Assembly: GCF_902491705.1 (NCBI RefSeq)
Contig: NZ_CABUIW010000085.1
Span: 1 to 5,964 of the forward strand
DNA length: 5,964 nucleotides
Direction: 5' to 3'
Source: an uncultured Lactobacillus sp.
GTDB taxonomy: Bacteria; Bacillota; Bacilli; Lactobacillales; Lactobacillaceae
Shown here: positions 1-5,905 of the stretch, one piece after another
Numbering within the stretch: position 1 is the stretch's first letter
Layout of the letters: each line of letters starts with the position of its first letter
Position numbers and translations under genes: made by a program
The notes under the pieces: generated by a model
What the model was told of the DNA's origin: nothing
Seen by the model: the letters and a program-made list of their open reading frames with translations, nothing else
Database searches by the model: none

Positions 1-24
1 TTGTTCTTTATTAAATTTAGTCAT
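1..24 (-). CDS. IS3-family transposase, first 8 codons (partial)
   Basis: The reading frame opens with ATG at 24-22 and encodes MTKFNKEQ before leaving the window. Such a lysine-rich start is typical of the helix-turn-helix protein (OrfA) of IS3-family elements in lactobacilli. The same eight codons occur at 5941-5964 on the other strand. No good Shine-Dalgarno site is visible: the bases just upstream are the GGGTCTTTTATT arm and tail of a hairpin. Transposase translation is therefore probably weak or controlled. The call is an inference from context, because eight residues cannot establish a family. Confidence 0.55.
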
Positions 25-30
25 AATAAA

Positions 31-59
31 AGACCCAAAAGTGTCTAACTTTTGGGTCT
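31..59 (-). terminator. IS-borne hairpin acting as terminator for the salvage operon
   Basis: Bases 31-41 (AGACCCAAAAG) and 49-59 (CTTTTGGGTCT) form a perfect 11-bp stem with a 7-base loop. On the minus strand the stem is followed by TTTTATT, as in a Rho-independent terminator. It lies about 32 bp past the stop codon of the phosphorylase at 91-858, and no other hairpin lies in between, so it probably ends that operon. Within the IS it would also shield the transposase from incoming transcription, a known feature of insertion sequences. Confidence 0.65.
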
Positions 60-90
60 CACTTCAAAACGTATCGCAACTAGACTTTTT

Positions 91-858
91 TTACATTTTT
101 ATTTGACTTAATACTTTGGCACCAATTACTAGGCCAGCACTGTGTGAATTGCCGCCCCAATCACGCTCATCATAATTATTCATGTCTGCAAGAGTATCTG
201 CAGTGAACAATATCTGAGCAAAATCAACTTTTCTAAATTGCGCACATGCAGCTAATGCGGCACATTCCATTTCTACGACACTTGCTCCTAACTGGCGAAA
301 CTGAGCTACCTTTTTAGGTGTCTCTCTGAAAAATCCATCTGTTGTCCAAGTAGTTATTTCGTCATATTTTAGCTTCAATTTGGACATTGAGTTTTTAATT
401 TGCTTCAAAAAATCTGCATTTAGTTCAACAAATTGACCTGGTTTCATATAGTGAAAAGAAGTGCCTTCATCGCGAACGGCCTTGGTCGGCAATAGCATTT
501 CATTTTCTGGTAAATCAACTAATGCACCACAAGTTCCGACTGCCAGTATCTTTTTAACACCATAAGCAATTAACCAATCCAATAATTGTGTAGCGGCTGG
601 CGCACCCAGTGGAGCTTGACATAAAGTAAGAAGTTCACCATTTATCTCGACTTCATAGATTTTAGGGTTAAAAGAAACAGTTTCAAATTCACCAAGAGTA
701 CGATGAAGATGCTTATCCAAAAAGGCATCAATATCTTCTTTTGGGACAAATGCATAAAGAAGTCGATCATGAAAATGAAATGGGCATTCATCATGATCAG
801 GCTCTAATACTGCATGTGTGTTTTTATCGAAGTCTAAAATAAATGGCTCTTCTTTCAT
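91..858 (-). CDS. Nucleoside phosphorylase, uridine/purine phosphorylase superfamily (copy B)
   Basis: This is a 255-residue cytosolic enzyme of the PNP/UDP phosphorylase superfamily, which cleaves a nucleoside with phosphate to give the free base and (deoxy)ribose-1-phosphate. Visible motifs are the phosphate loop VGTCGAL (about 107-113), RDEGTSFHY (129-137), the ribose-site VEMECAALAACA (195-206) and TADTL (219-223), whose Asp fits the base-contacting acid of the family. ATG at 858 is chosen over an in-frame ATG at 897. It has AGAGGAAG just upstream, and it aligns with the start of the paralogue at 1303-2064 (MKEEPFIL against MKEHPFIL). The upstream ATG would overlap the deaminase. It is the last gene of the operon, 26 bp after the deaminase, and its stop is only about 25 bp from the left IS. 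Of the two copies it keeps the canonical GTCG loop, so it is the likelier true phosphorylase. Base preference (uracil, purine or modified) cannot be read from the sequence. Confidence 0.88.
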   Translation of the reverse strand: MKEEPFILDFDKNTHAVLEPDHDECPFHFHDRLLYAFVPKEDIDAFLDKHLHRTLGEFETVSFNPKIYEVEINGELLTLCQAPLGAPAATQLLDWLIAYGVKKILAVGTCGALVDLPENEMLLPTKAVRDEGTSFHYMKPGQFVELNADFLKQIKNSMSKLKLKYDEITTWTTDGFFRETPKKVAQFRQLGASVVEMECAALAACAQFRKVDFAQILFTADTLADMNNYDERDWGGNSHSAGLVIGAKVLSQIKM

Positions 859-884
859 ATATCTTCCTCTATTATCCATGCTTT

Positions 885-1277
885 CTAAAGCCACCATTCT
901 GGCGTTAATTCACCTAAGGTCATTACCTTATTTTTTTCATAATCTAACATTACTTCGACGTTTTTATAATCCTTTTCCATTAATTGAACTATGAATTCAC
1001 GGCATGCTCCGCAAGGAGCCCCATTTTTACCGTCAGACATGATAGCAATTACACGCTTGATTCTATTTTCACCGTTAGTAATCATATTAAAAAGAGCATT
1101 TCTTTCAGCACAGACCCCTAACGTGCATGCAGTATCAACACATACGCCAACATATATTTTACCGAATTCTGATAGAACAGCTGCTGATACTCCACCAGCT
1201 TCAAAATGATCTGAAATTTGACGAAAGTCTTGTACTTTCTTAGCGGCTTCATACATTCTTTGCCAGGTTTTATCCAT
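885..1277 (-). CDS. Cytidine deaminase-like zinc enzyme with non-canonical substrate motif
   Basis: This is a 130-residue single-domain protein of the cytidine deaminase fold, the usual length of tetrameric bacterial CDA. The zinc and catalytic residues are intact: CAERNA at 56-61 (Cys56 ligand, Glu58 proton shuttle) and PCGACREF at 88-95 (Cys89 and Cys92 ligands). It should hydrolytically remove an amino group from a cytosine-type nucleoside, feeding a uridine-type product to the neighbouring phosphorylases. The oddity is upstream of the first ligand. Canonical CDA has an N-x-E-N-A-S stretch whose Asn and Glu hold the ribose; here it reads CVDTACTLG (46-54), one residue shorter. From memory, a GVC(I/V)DTAC signature marks a separate CDA-like branch of unclear substrate, somewhat nearer blasticidin-S deaminase-type proteins. 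The start ATG at 1277 has AGAGGAA about 10 bp upstream. Gaps are 25 bp to the gene before it and 26 bp to the gene after it. Confidence 0.88.
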   Translation of the reverse strand: MDKTWQRMYEAAKKVQDFRQISDHFEAGGVSAAVLSEFGKIYVGVCVDTACTLGVCAERNALFNMITNGENRIKRVIAIMSDGKNGAPCGACREFIVQLMEKDYKNVEVMLDYEKNKVMTLGELTPEWWL

Positions 1278-1302
1278 ATTTTTTATTCCTCTAAATTTGA
1301 AT

Positions 1303-2064
1303 TTATACCTTGACCAATACTTGAGAACAAATATCTAATCCCAAACGATGAGAATCTGTTCCCCCATCCCTTGGATCATATTTTTCAATATTTGCTAAAG
1401 TATCAGCAGTAAACAATATTTGTGCAAAATTAATTTTTCTAAATTGCGCGCATGCAGCAAGCGCTGAGCATTCCATCTCTACAGTACTTGCACCTAATTG
1501 ACGGAATTGTGTAACTTTTTTTGAAGTTTCTCTAAAAAATGCGTCAGTTGTCCAAGTGGTTATTTCATCATACTTATAGCCCAATGTATGTACTGCATTT
1601 TTTACTTTATCTAAAAAATCACAATTTAGTTCTACTGCTAAACTATCTTCTAAATAGTGAAATGAAGTGCCTTCATCGCGAATTGCCCGATTGGGAATAA
1701 ACATAGCATTTTCAGGTAAATCTGTAATCGCACCAGCATTACCAAAAGCTAACACTTCTTTTACACCATAAGCAATTAACCAATCAAGTAATTGTGTGGC
1801 TGCTGGAGCACCAAGTGGTGCTTGACATAATGTGATTTTTTCATCATTTATCAATACTTCATAAACGTTAGGTTGAAAGGAGATAGTATCATACGAACCT
1901 AATATTTTGTACGGAACGTCTTTTAAAAAGTTATCTATATCCTCTTTGGGAACAAAAGCAAATAATAATTTTGGATGCAACTTTAATGGCAAATTTTCAT
2001 AATGTGGCTCAACCACCGCACTTTGACTATTATCAAAGTTTAAAATAAATGGATGTTCTTTCAT
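1303..2064 (-). CDS. Nucleoside phosphorylase paralogue with altered phosphate loop (copy A)
   Basis: This 253-residue member of the PNP/UDP phosphorylase superfamily aligns without gaps to the protein at 91-858, with about 163 of 253 positions identical by my count. Shared blocks are QAPLGAPAATQLLDWLIAYG (81-100), RDEGTSFHY (129-137), TTWTTD (169-174), VEMEC (195-199) and FTADTL (218-223). The glycine-rich phosphate loop reads FGNAGAI (107-113) instead of VGTCGAL, so the Thr/Ser that normally contacts phosphate is Asn. The tail DGGTDSHR (233-240) also differs from DWGGNSHS. It may therefore prefer another substrate, or even hydrolyse rather than phosphorolyse; that is inference. ATG at 2064 is chosen over an in-frame codon at 2082 because GAGAGG lies about 6 bp upstream and the start matches the paralogue. 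It begins 10 bp after the stop of the broken transporter frame, so translation may be coupled. Confidence 0.87.
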   Translation of the reverse strand: MKEHPFILNFDNSQSAVVEPHYENLPLKLHPKLLFAFVPKEDIDNFLKDVPYKILGSYDTISFQPNVYEVLINDEKITLCQAPLGAPAATQLLDWLIAYGVKEVLAFGNAGAITDLPENAMFIPNRAIRDEGTSFHYLEDSLAVELNCDFLDKVKNAVHTLGYKYDEITTWTTDAFFRETSKKVTQFRQLGASTVEMECSALAACAQFRKINFAQILFTADTLANIEKYDPRDGGTDSHRLGLDICSQVLVKV

Positions 2065-2074
2065 AATATGCCTC

Positions 2075-2293
2075 TCAATCATTAATCCTCATTCTTTGTC
2101 CTGCTGGCAAAAGACCACGCATAATACCAATATTTTGAAAAGATTTGATTGAACTAATATTTGCATCTGGAATTCCATTTCTTGCATAAAATAATGAAAA
2201 TATACCAGACATAGATGATCTGAAGAACGTGGAAACTGCTGTAAAGGTTAAGAGTAAAATTGCAATTTTAAAACTTATACTCTTTAGTTTCAT
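2075..2293 (-). pseudogene. MFS transporter remnant, only the N-terminal end left
   Basis: The frame encodes 72 residues. Residues 8-24 (FKIAILLLTFTAVSTFF) are a first membrane helix, and residues 51-65 (SFQNIGIMRGLLPAG) look like MFS helix 2 leading into motif A, which usually reads like GYLADRxGRR. Here the sequence changes after LLPAG to QRMRIND and a stop. That puts a deletion junction near base 2098, with some 300 or more residues missing compared with a normal 12-helix transporter. Start ATG 2293 is chosen because GGAGG sits 8 bp upstream; the ATG at 2299 would be too close to it. It is the first gene of the salvage operon, so the intact ancestor was probably a nucleoside importer. The promoter and the downstream genes were kept. 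The MFS call is an inference from a short sequence, and the fragment cannot transport. Confidence 0.65.
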
Positions 2294-2328
2294 AATCATG
2301 TCCTCCACATTAATTTTAATTGTATTAA

Positions 2329-2357
2329 ATTTTACTTAATTCATATTGATATTTCAA
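2329..2357 (-). promoter_or_regulatory. Sigma-A-type promoter of the nucleoside-salvage operon
   Basis: On the minus strand TTGAAA (2357-2352) is followed after exactly 17 bp by TAAAAT (2334-2329), both close to the TTGACA/TATAAT consensus. It lies about 36 bp upstream of the transporter remnant start and just past the terminator of the HAD fragment. It is therefore well placed to drive the remnant, both phosphorylases and the deaminase as one transcript. Confidence 0.65.
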
Positions 2358-2362
2358 GAAAA

Positions 2363-2406
2363 ATTTAACAAAAAATAAGCAGAAGTTTTATCGGCTTCTG
2401 CTTATT
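2363..2406 (-). terminator. Rho-independent terminator after the truncated HAD copy
   Basis: Bases 2374-2385 (AATAAGCAGAAG) pair perfectly with 2395-2406 (CTTCTGCTTATT) across a 9-base loop. On the minus strand the stem is followed by TTTTTTGTTAAATTT. It insulates the salvage-operon promoter from transcripts coming from the HAD and deacylase genes. Its stem almost repeats the terminator at 2801-2833. Confidence 0.8.
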
Positions 2407-2426
2407 TATTATCTTATGTCTTCCTT

Positions 2427-2772
2427 TTAGTTGTTTAATTTTTCAATATACTCTTTTAATTCTGGCAACTTTTCAATTTTGAAAACAAAGCCGTGCATCC
2501 CTAACTTACGGGCGGCTTCAATATTCTCTGGTCGATCATCAATAAACAGTGACTCTGAAGGATCTAAATTATATCGATCAAGCAAAGTCTGATAAATCTC
2601 AGAACCAGGTTTCATCAATTTTTCTTTTGCTGAAAAGACTTCGCCTTCAAAGAATTGACCATATTTTCCGTTCATCAAATAATTGGCAAAGCGCACCCCT
2701 GTATTTGACAATGCGTACAAGTGATAACCCTGCTCATACAACTCTTGCATGAAATCAAACATTTCAGGATAA
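2427..2772 (-). pseudogene. 5'-truncated second copy of the HAD phosphatase gene
   Basis: This open frame encodes the last ~115 residues of a HAD phosphatase, from YPEMFDFMQELYEQ to the C-terminus, and is about 90% identical in DNA to 3346-3692 of the full copy. Homology ends sharply at about 2772, and the bases beyond belong to the spacer and terminator of the deacylase gene. It keeps motif II (LSNT), motif III Lys (LMKPG) and the motif IV acids (FIDDRPEN), but lacks the motif I nucleophile Asp and most of the cap, so it cannot be an active phosphatase. The frame stays open upstream to a TTG at 2819, but that codon lies inside the terminator hairpin and has no ribosome binding site. No internal stop has arisen, so the truncation may be recent. 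Confidence 0.8.
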
Positions 2773-2789
2773 GAAGATTTCCATAATAA

Positions 2790-2833
2790 TTTTGTCAAAA
2801 AATAAGCAGAGGTCGACAAAATCTCTGCTTATT
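2790..2833 (-). terminator. Rho-independent terminator after the ProXp-ala-like gene
   Basis: Bases 2801-2811 (AATAAGCAGAG) pair perfectly with 2823-2833 (CTCTGCTTATT) around an 11-base loop. On the minus strand the stem is followed by TTTTGACAAAATT. It begins 8 bp past the deacylase stop. A 15-base direct repeat, CAAAAAATAAGCAGA, is shared with the terminator downstream (2369-2383 and 2796-2810). Confidence 0.8.
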
Positions 2834-2841
2834 ATCTTTAT

Positions 2842-3327
2842 CTACAAATCCAACACTCGGATTTCAAAGCCATTATTTTTCAAAAAATCTATCAAATCTT
2901 CTGTCTTCAAAATTACAGTGGCCGTATTATCATTGGGATGCACACCAATATACTCATCCTTCAGTATCTTTTTCTGCACATCCAATTCAACGTCTTTTTC
3001 CTCATTGTTCAGTAGTCCAAATGGAGAAACTGATCCTGGTGTCACACCTAACTTCTCTTCTAATTCATCACTTGAGGCCATACTTACTCGTGAAGTTTGA
3101 GCAATATCCCTAAAATGCTTAAAATCCAAACGATCATTTTCATCGATCAGCACCAAATAATAATGCTTCTTATTAGCAGTACGAAGGAAAAGATTCTTCA
3201 CCCTACCAAACTCATATCCTTTAACATACTTATCCGCTTCTTCAGACGTAAAAACGGCAGGATGATTCACTACTTGATAATCAATTTTTTCTTCATCAAG
3301 TTTCTGCAAGATCTCTTGCTTATTCAT
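2842..3327 (-). CDS. ProXp-ala / YbaK-type aminoacyl-tRNA deacylase (prolyl-tRNA synthetase-associated domain)
   Basis: This 161-residue free-standing editing protein matches the YbaK/ProX domain throughout. Family proteins hydrolyse mischarged tRNA in trans, and ProXp-ala members clear Ala-tRNA(Pro). Motifs visible are VNHPAVFTSEEA (20-31), the Lys in VKNLFLR (Lys44, matching the conserved lysine of the active site), GVTPGSVSPFGL (94-105) and HPNDNTAT (130-137). Both the GSVSPFGL and HPNDNTAT signatures are typical of the ProXp-ala (PrdX) subgroup rather than of Cys-tRNA(Pro) deacylase YbaK. The length is normal. The start ATG at 3327 is preceded by GGGGA at about 7 bp and GAGG further up. 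It follows the HAD gene by 18 bp on the same strand, so the two are probably co-transcribed, and it ends in its own terminator. Confidence 0.88.
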   Translation of the reverse strand: MNKQEILQKLDEEKIDYQVVNHPAVFTSEEADKYVKGYEFGRVKNLFLRTANKKHYYLVLIDENDRLDFKHFRDIAQTSRVSMASSDELEEKLGVTPGSVSPFGLLNNEEKDVELDVQKKILKDEYIGVHPNDNTATVILKTEDLIDFLKNNGFEIRVLDL

Positions 3328-3345
3328 CTAATAGTCCCCATCCTC

Positions 3346-3951
3346 TTATTTACTTAATTCTTCAATATCTTCTTTTAATTCTGGTAAATTTTCAATCGTG
3401 AAAACAAAACCGTGCATCCCTAACTTACGGGCAGCTTCAATATTCTCTGGTCGATCATCAATAAACAGTGATTCTGAAGGATCTAAATTATATCGATCAA
3501 GCAAGGTTGGATAGATCTCAGAGCCAGGCTTCATCAATTTTTCTTTTGCTGAAAAGACTTCGCCTTCAAAGTATTGCCCATATTTTCCATTCATCAAATA
3601 ATTGGCAAAGCGCATCCCCGTGTTTGATAATGCATACAAGTGATAACCCTGCTCATGTAATTTCTGCATAAAATCAAGCATTTCAGGATAAAATGTTACT
3701 TTTGCTGGCCAGGTTTGCATAATTTGTTCAACCTGGGGATGCAATCTCTCAGGAAGGCGCTTTTTAAAAATTTCGGTAGCTTCATCTTCGGTAAGTTCAC
3801 CCGCATCGATTTTTAACCATTCATTTGAACCAAAAATCGCTTTATTAAGCAGCTCATGCTCTTCTTTACTGAGATCATAATGATTCAAAATCTTATCCGA
3901 TTTAAAGTCGATAAGTACGTTTCCAAAGTCAAAAATAATATTCTTTAACAT
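3346..3951 (-). CDS. HAD-superfamily hydrolase, YihX-like sugar-phosphatase type (full copy)
   Basis: A cytosolic phosphatase of HAD subfamily IA, 201 residues from the chosen ATG. Motif I is IIFDFGNVLIDF (5-16) with nucleophile Asp8; motif II is LSNT (108-111); motif III Lys is in LMKPG (139-143); motif IV is FIDDRPENI (163-171). Between motifs I and II lies a helical cap with the typical GELTEDEA segment. The DxGNV form of motif I, with Gly where most HAD enzymes have a second Asp, is also found in E. coli YihX, an alpha-glucose-1-phosphatase, so a small sugar phosphate is a plausible substrate; this is inference. The start is uncertain. ATG 3951 fits the usual position of motif I but has only a weak GGAT site, while an in-frame GTG at 3978 would add nine residues and has no better site. 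It leads the HAD-deacylase operon and has a truncated duplicate at 2427-2772. Confidence 0.87.
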   Translation of the reverse strand: MLKNIIFDFGNVLIDFKSDKILNHYDLSKEEHELLNKAIFGSNEWLKIDAGELTEDEATEIFKKRLPERLHPQVEQIMQTWPAKVTFYPEMLDFMQKLHEQGYHLYALSNTGMRFANYLMNGKYGQYFEGEVFSAKEKLMKPGSEIYPTLLDRYNLDPSESLFIDDRPENIEAARKLGMHGFVFTIENLPELKEDIEELSK

Positions 3952-3977
3952 ATTCAATATCCAATCTTTTAGTTCCA

Positions 3978-4027
3978 CTACTTTAATTTTACTAGATATA
4001 TAATAAACATTATTAAGTAGAGGTGAT
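3978..4027 (+). promoter_or_regulatory. -10 box, flanking dyad and strong RBS for the 321-residue gene
   Basis: A perfect TATAAT is at 3999-4004, and AGAGGTGAT, a near-ideal Shine-Dalgarno site, is at 4019-4027, just before ATG 4032. No clear -35 box is found 16-18 bp upstream of TATAAT, so basal activity may need an activator. CTACTTTAA (3978-3986) and TTAAGTAG (4013-4020) form an imperfect inverted repeat around the -10 box and could be an operator; this part is weak. The region also serves the divergent HAD gene, for which I see no convincing promoter. Confidence 0.45.
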
Positions 4028-4031
4028 TATT

Positions 4032-4997
4032 ATGGTACAAATATATTACAATGAATTACTTAAAAAAGAATTTGGTGCAAATTACATAAAGGAAAGCAAA
4101 CTCCCTTTTAATAATTGGCAACTTGATAAGGTTAGAATTGGTAGAACAGATTACTATCTCTTTGTAGAAGATGAAACTGGACTACCTATATTGACCGAGC
4201 GTGTTGATAAAGATGAATTTATTAACATTCTTTCTGAATTATTGTATAAATTTGATTTTCTTTTTGATTCCCAACGAAAGAAAATTATAACTGCTGTCGC
4301 TAATTCGTTTAAGTTATACCTAAATCAAAATCATGAAATAAACAATTGCTGTAGCGATTTATATTTAGAAGCTATCTATAAGGAAAGAATTTATTTATTC
4401 GGCCCTGATCGTCAGATTTCAAATAAATTGCACAAATTGGTGGCAATGTCTTGGGATTTATTAATGCAAAACAATGTAAGTTATACCAATTCAATTTTAA
4501 GAAATATTGCTTTTTCTATTAATAAATATTGGCCTGTAAAAACATCTCATGCCAGACAGACTACTGCTTCTATTGATATAAAAAAGGACTTTGAAGATCC
4601 AAGGAAATGGAATCAATATATTGGAAAATCTTCTTTAGACTATTCCAAGGTTTATGATGAAATTATTGATAATAATGATAAAATCATCAATCAATGTTTA
4701 CCAATGATCAATACAGATGAATTTGATGAATTGGGATACAACGTAAAAGATGAATTAGAATTTTTCCTAAATGATTGGCTAATGCCCGGACAAATTAATT
4801 TAGTTACACATAGCTTAGGTATATGTAACTATTATTTTTGGGAGCAAAAACAAACAGCCGAAGATATGGAATCCATTACTAAAATTATATATGGGCTTTT
4901 CTATTTTTTAAATGCAACTGGCATTGTTTGCAACAGCGATCTTGAAAAAGTTATGGAATTATGTCGATATTATAATAATCAAAATTCTACTATTTAA
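4032..4997 (+). CDS. Hypothetical protein, 321 residues, unrecognised
   Basis: I do not recognise this protein with confidence. ATG 4032 is preferred to an upstream in-frame GTG (4023), which lies within the Shine-Dalgarno site. The N-terminal ~75 residues (NNWQLDKVRIGRTDYYLFVEDETGLPILTE, then an acidic DEFINILSELL helix) recall DUF6933-type domains, with a Trp followed by two beta strands carrying a D-E/N-D turn and a helix; this is a weak resemblance from memory. The middle (82-170) is helical and basic. Residues 177-260 are acidic and rich in Asp, Asn and Ile. The C-terminus has a hydrophobic stretch, IIYGLFYFLNATGIV (285-299), probably a buried helix. There is no signal peptide, P-loop or zinc motif. 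It is the only intact plus-strand gene, convergent with the broken ATPase. AT-rich codon use suggests acquired DNA. Confidence 0.8.
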   Translation: MVQIYYNELLKKEFGANYIKESKLPFNNWQLDKVRIGRTDYYLFVEDETGLPILTERVDKDEFINILSELLYKFDFLFDSQRKKIITAVANSFKLYLNQNHEINNCCSDLYLEAIYKERIYLFGPDRQISNKLHKLVAMSWDLLMQNNVSYTNSILRNIAFSINKYWPVKTSHARQTTASIDIKKDFEDPRKWNQYIGKSSLDYSKVYDEIIDNNDKIINQCLPMINTDEFDELGYNVKDELEFFLNDWLMPGQINLVTHSLGICNYYFWEQKQTAEDMESITKIIYGLFYFLNATGIVCNSDLEKVMELCRYYNNQNSTI

Positions 4998-5013
4998 TAA
5001 TTATTGATTATTA
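4995..5013. terminator. Weak AT-only hairpin between convergent genes
   Basis: TAATAAT (4995-5001) and ATTATTA (5007-5013) form a perfect 7-bp stem with a 5-base loop, overlapping the stop codon of the 321-residue gene and ending just before the ATPase stop. It has no G-C pair and no strong U-tract, so it may be a poor bidirectional terminator or chance in AT-rich DNA. Confidence 0.3.
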
Positions 5014-5016
5014 TTC

Positions 5017-5898
5017 TTAAATTAAATGATTTTCTTTATACCATCTGATGAAATCATCAAAAAATGGCAAAGTAAATTTTACATAGCCTCGATCTGGAGC
5101 ATAAATTAATTGATCATCTAATAGCCGAGTTCTATATACTGAGACATAATTCTTACTTTTATTTAACGCATCAACTATGTTTGAAATAGGGACAGTATCT
5201 TCAGGATAATCAGCCATTATGTCTAGGAATTTTCGATCAGTATCTGAAATTTCAGTATATAGTTTCTCATAAGAATTTTGGTACAAATCAGACTTTGCCA
5301 AGTCAATAACTTCATTTGCAACTTGATTAGTTATCTCATCTCCACTTTGTTCCCAAGCATAATAACCAATCGTCTGAAAAGCATATGCATATCCGCCTAC
5401 ACCCTCGACTAGCCTTCTCATAACTGCAGGTGAAATTGACTTGTGTCCTTTTTCAAAAGCTGATGAAAAATTATCTTCAATTGAGGTTTTATCTAGTGGT
5501 TTCAAATAAATACGATTGCTTCGAAGCAAAAAAGTTAATGTCTTCTCATGCTGCAAATCTGAAATTCTACTTGGTAAGCCAGTCATTATCAGAGAAACAT
5601 CTAAATCATCGCCAATTAAAGTTTGATATACAGAAGCAAATGCTCTAACATCATCACTTATTTCTATTTCATCAATTCCAACTAAAATAGAAATTTCTCT
5701 TTTCTTAAGCTTAGTTAAAATCTGCTTCAATACTTCACTATAGTTTATTATTCCTGCGTCTTCAGTTGCTTGGAAACTCAGACCATTACCTAATACGTTA
5801 ATTCCTTGAATTGACTTTAAAACTTCTTTCCAATCTATTCCAGAAATTTGTTGCAAGCTACTTAATAATTGAAAAAGCAAATTACCCTGTCCAAGGTT
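5017..5898 (-). pseudogene. P-loop (STAND/archaeal-type) ATPase gene, 5' end removed at the IS junction
   Basis: About 293 native residues remain. With residues counted from a TTG at 5913 inside the IS, they show a Walker B strand, ISILVGIDEIE (74-84, with Asp81-Glu82); a sensor-like strand, DVSLIMTGLPSRI (105-117); the lid helices with GGYAYAFQTIGYYAW (173-187); and a C-terminal winged-helix region (222-298) that begins SDTDRKFLDIMADYPED. The order fits the ATPase families with Walker B, sensor and a C-terminal winged helix. Walker A (GxxGxGKT) is absent because the frame runs into the IS at 5899, so roughly the first 80-100 residues are gone. The TTG comes from the IS and has no ribosome binding site. 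No ATP binding is expected. The ATPase class is well supported; its role (regulation, defence or other) is unknown. Confidence 0.8.
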
Positions 5899-5905
5899 TG
5901 AAGTG

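Larger units (their letters stand above)
1..66 (-). mobile_element. 5' end of an IS3-family (IS150-like) insertion sequence, facing left
   Basis: This is the terminal segment of an insertion sequence whose body continues to the left of the window. Read on the minus strand it starts TGAAGTGAGACCCAAAAG, then TTAGACA, and reaches a transposase start codon at 24-22. The TG start and the AAAAGTTAGACA block resemble terminal repeats of IS150-group IS3 elements. An exact inverted copy lies at 5899-5964. The match between the two window ends runs 68 bases without a mismatch and fails at base 69, so the IS boundary lies at about 66-68; 66 is chosen because it gives a TG terminus. Family assignment rests on terminus style and the first transposase residues only, because the catalytic domain is outside the window. 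Confidence 0.8.

Noticed and set aside
853..897. Longer start for phosphorylase copy B at ATG 897
   Set aside because: It would overlap the deaminase end and add 13 residues missing from the paralogue. ATG 858 has the better AGAGGAAG site and aligns with the paralogue start.
991..1209. Plus-strand open frame of 72 codons opposite the deaminase
   Set aside because: It is antisense to a gene with intact zinc-binding motifs and has no ribosome binding site or recognisable product. The frames at 2549-2752, 2792-3100, 3097-3357, 3468-3671 and 5430-5648 are rejected for the same reason.
2773..2819. N-terminal extension of the truncated HAD copy from TTG 2819
   Set aside because: Those codons translate the upstream spacer and terminator stem, share nothing with the full copy, and have no ribosome binding site.
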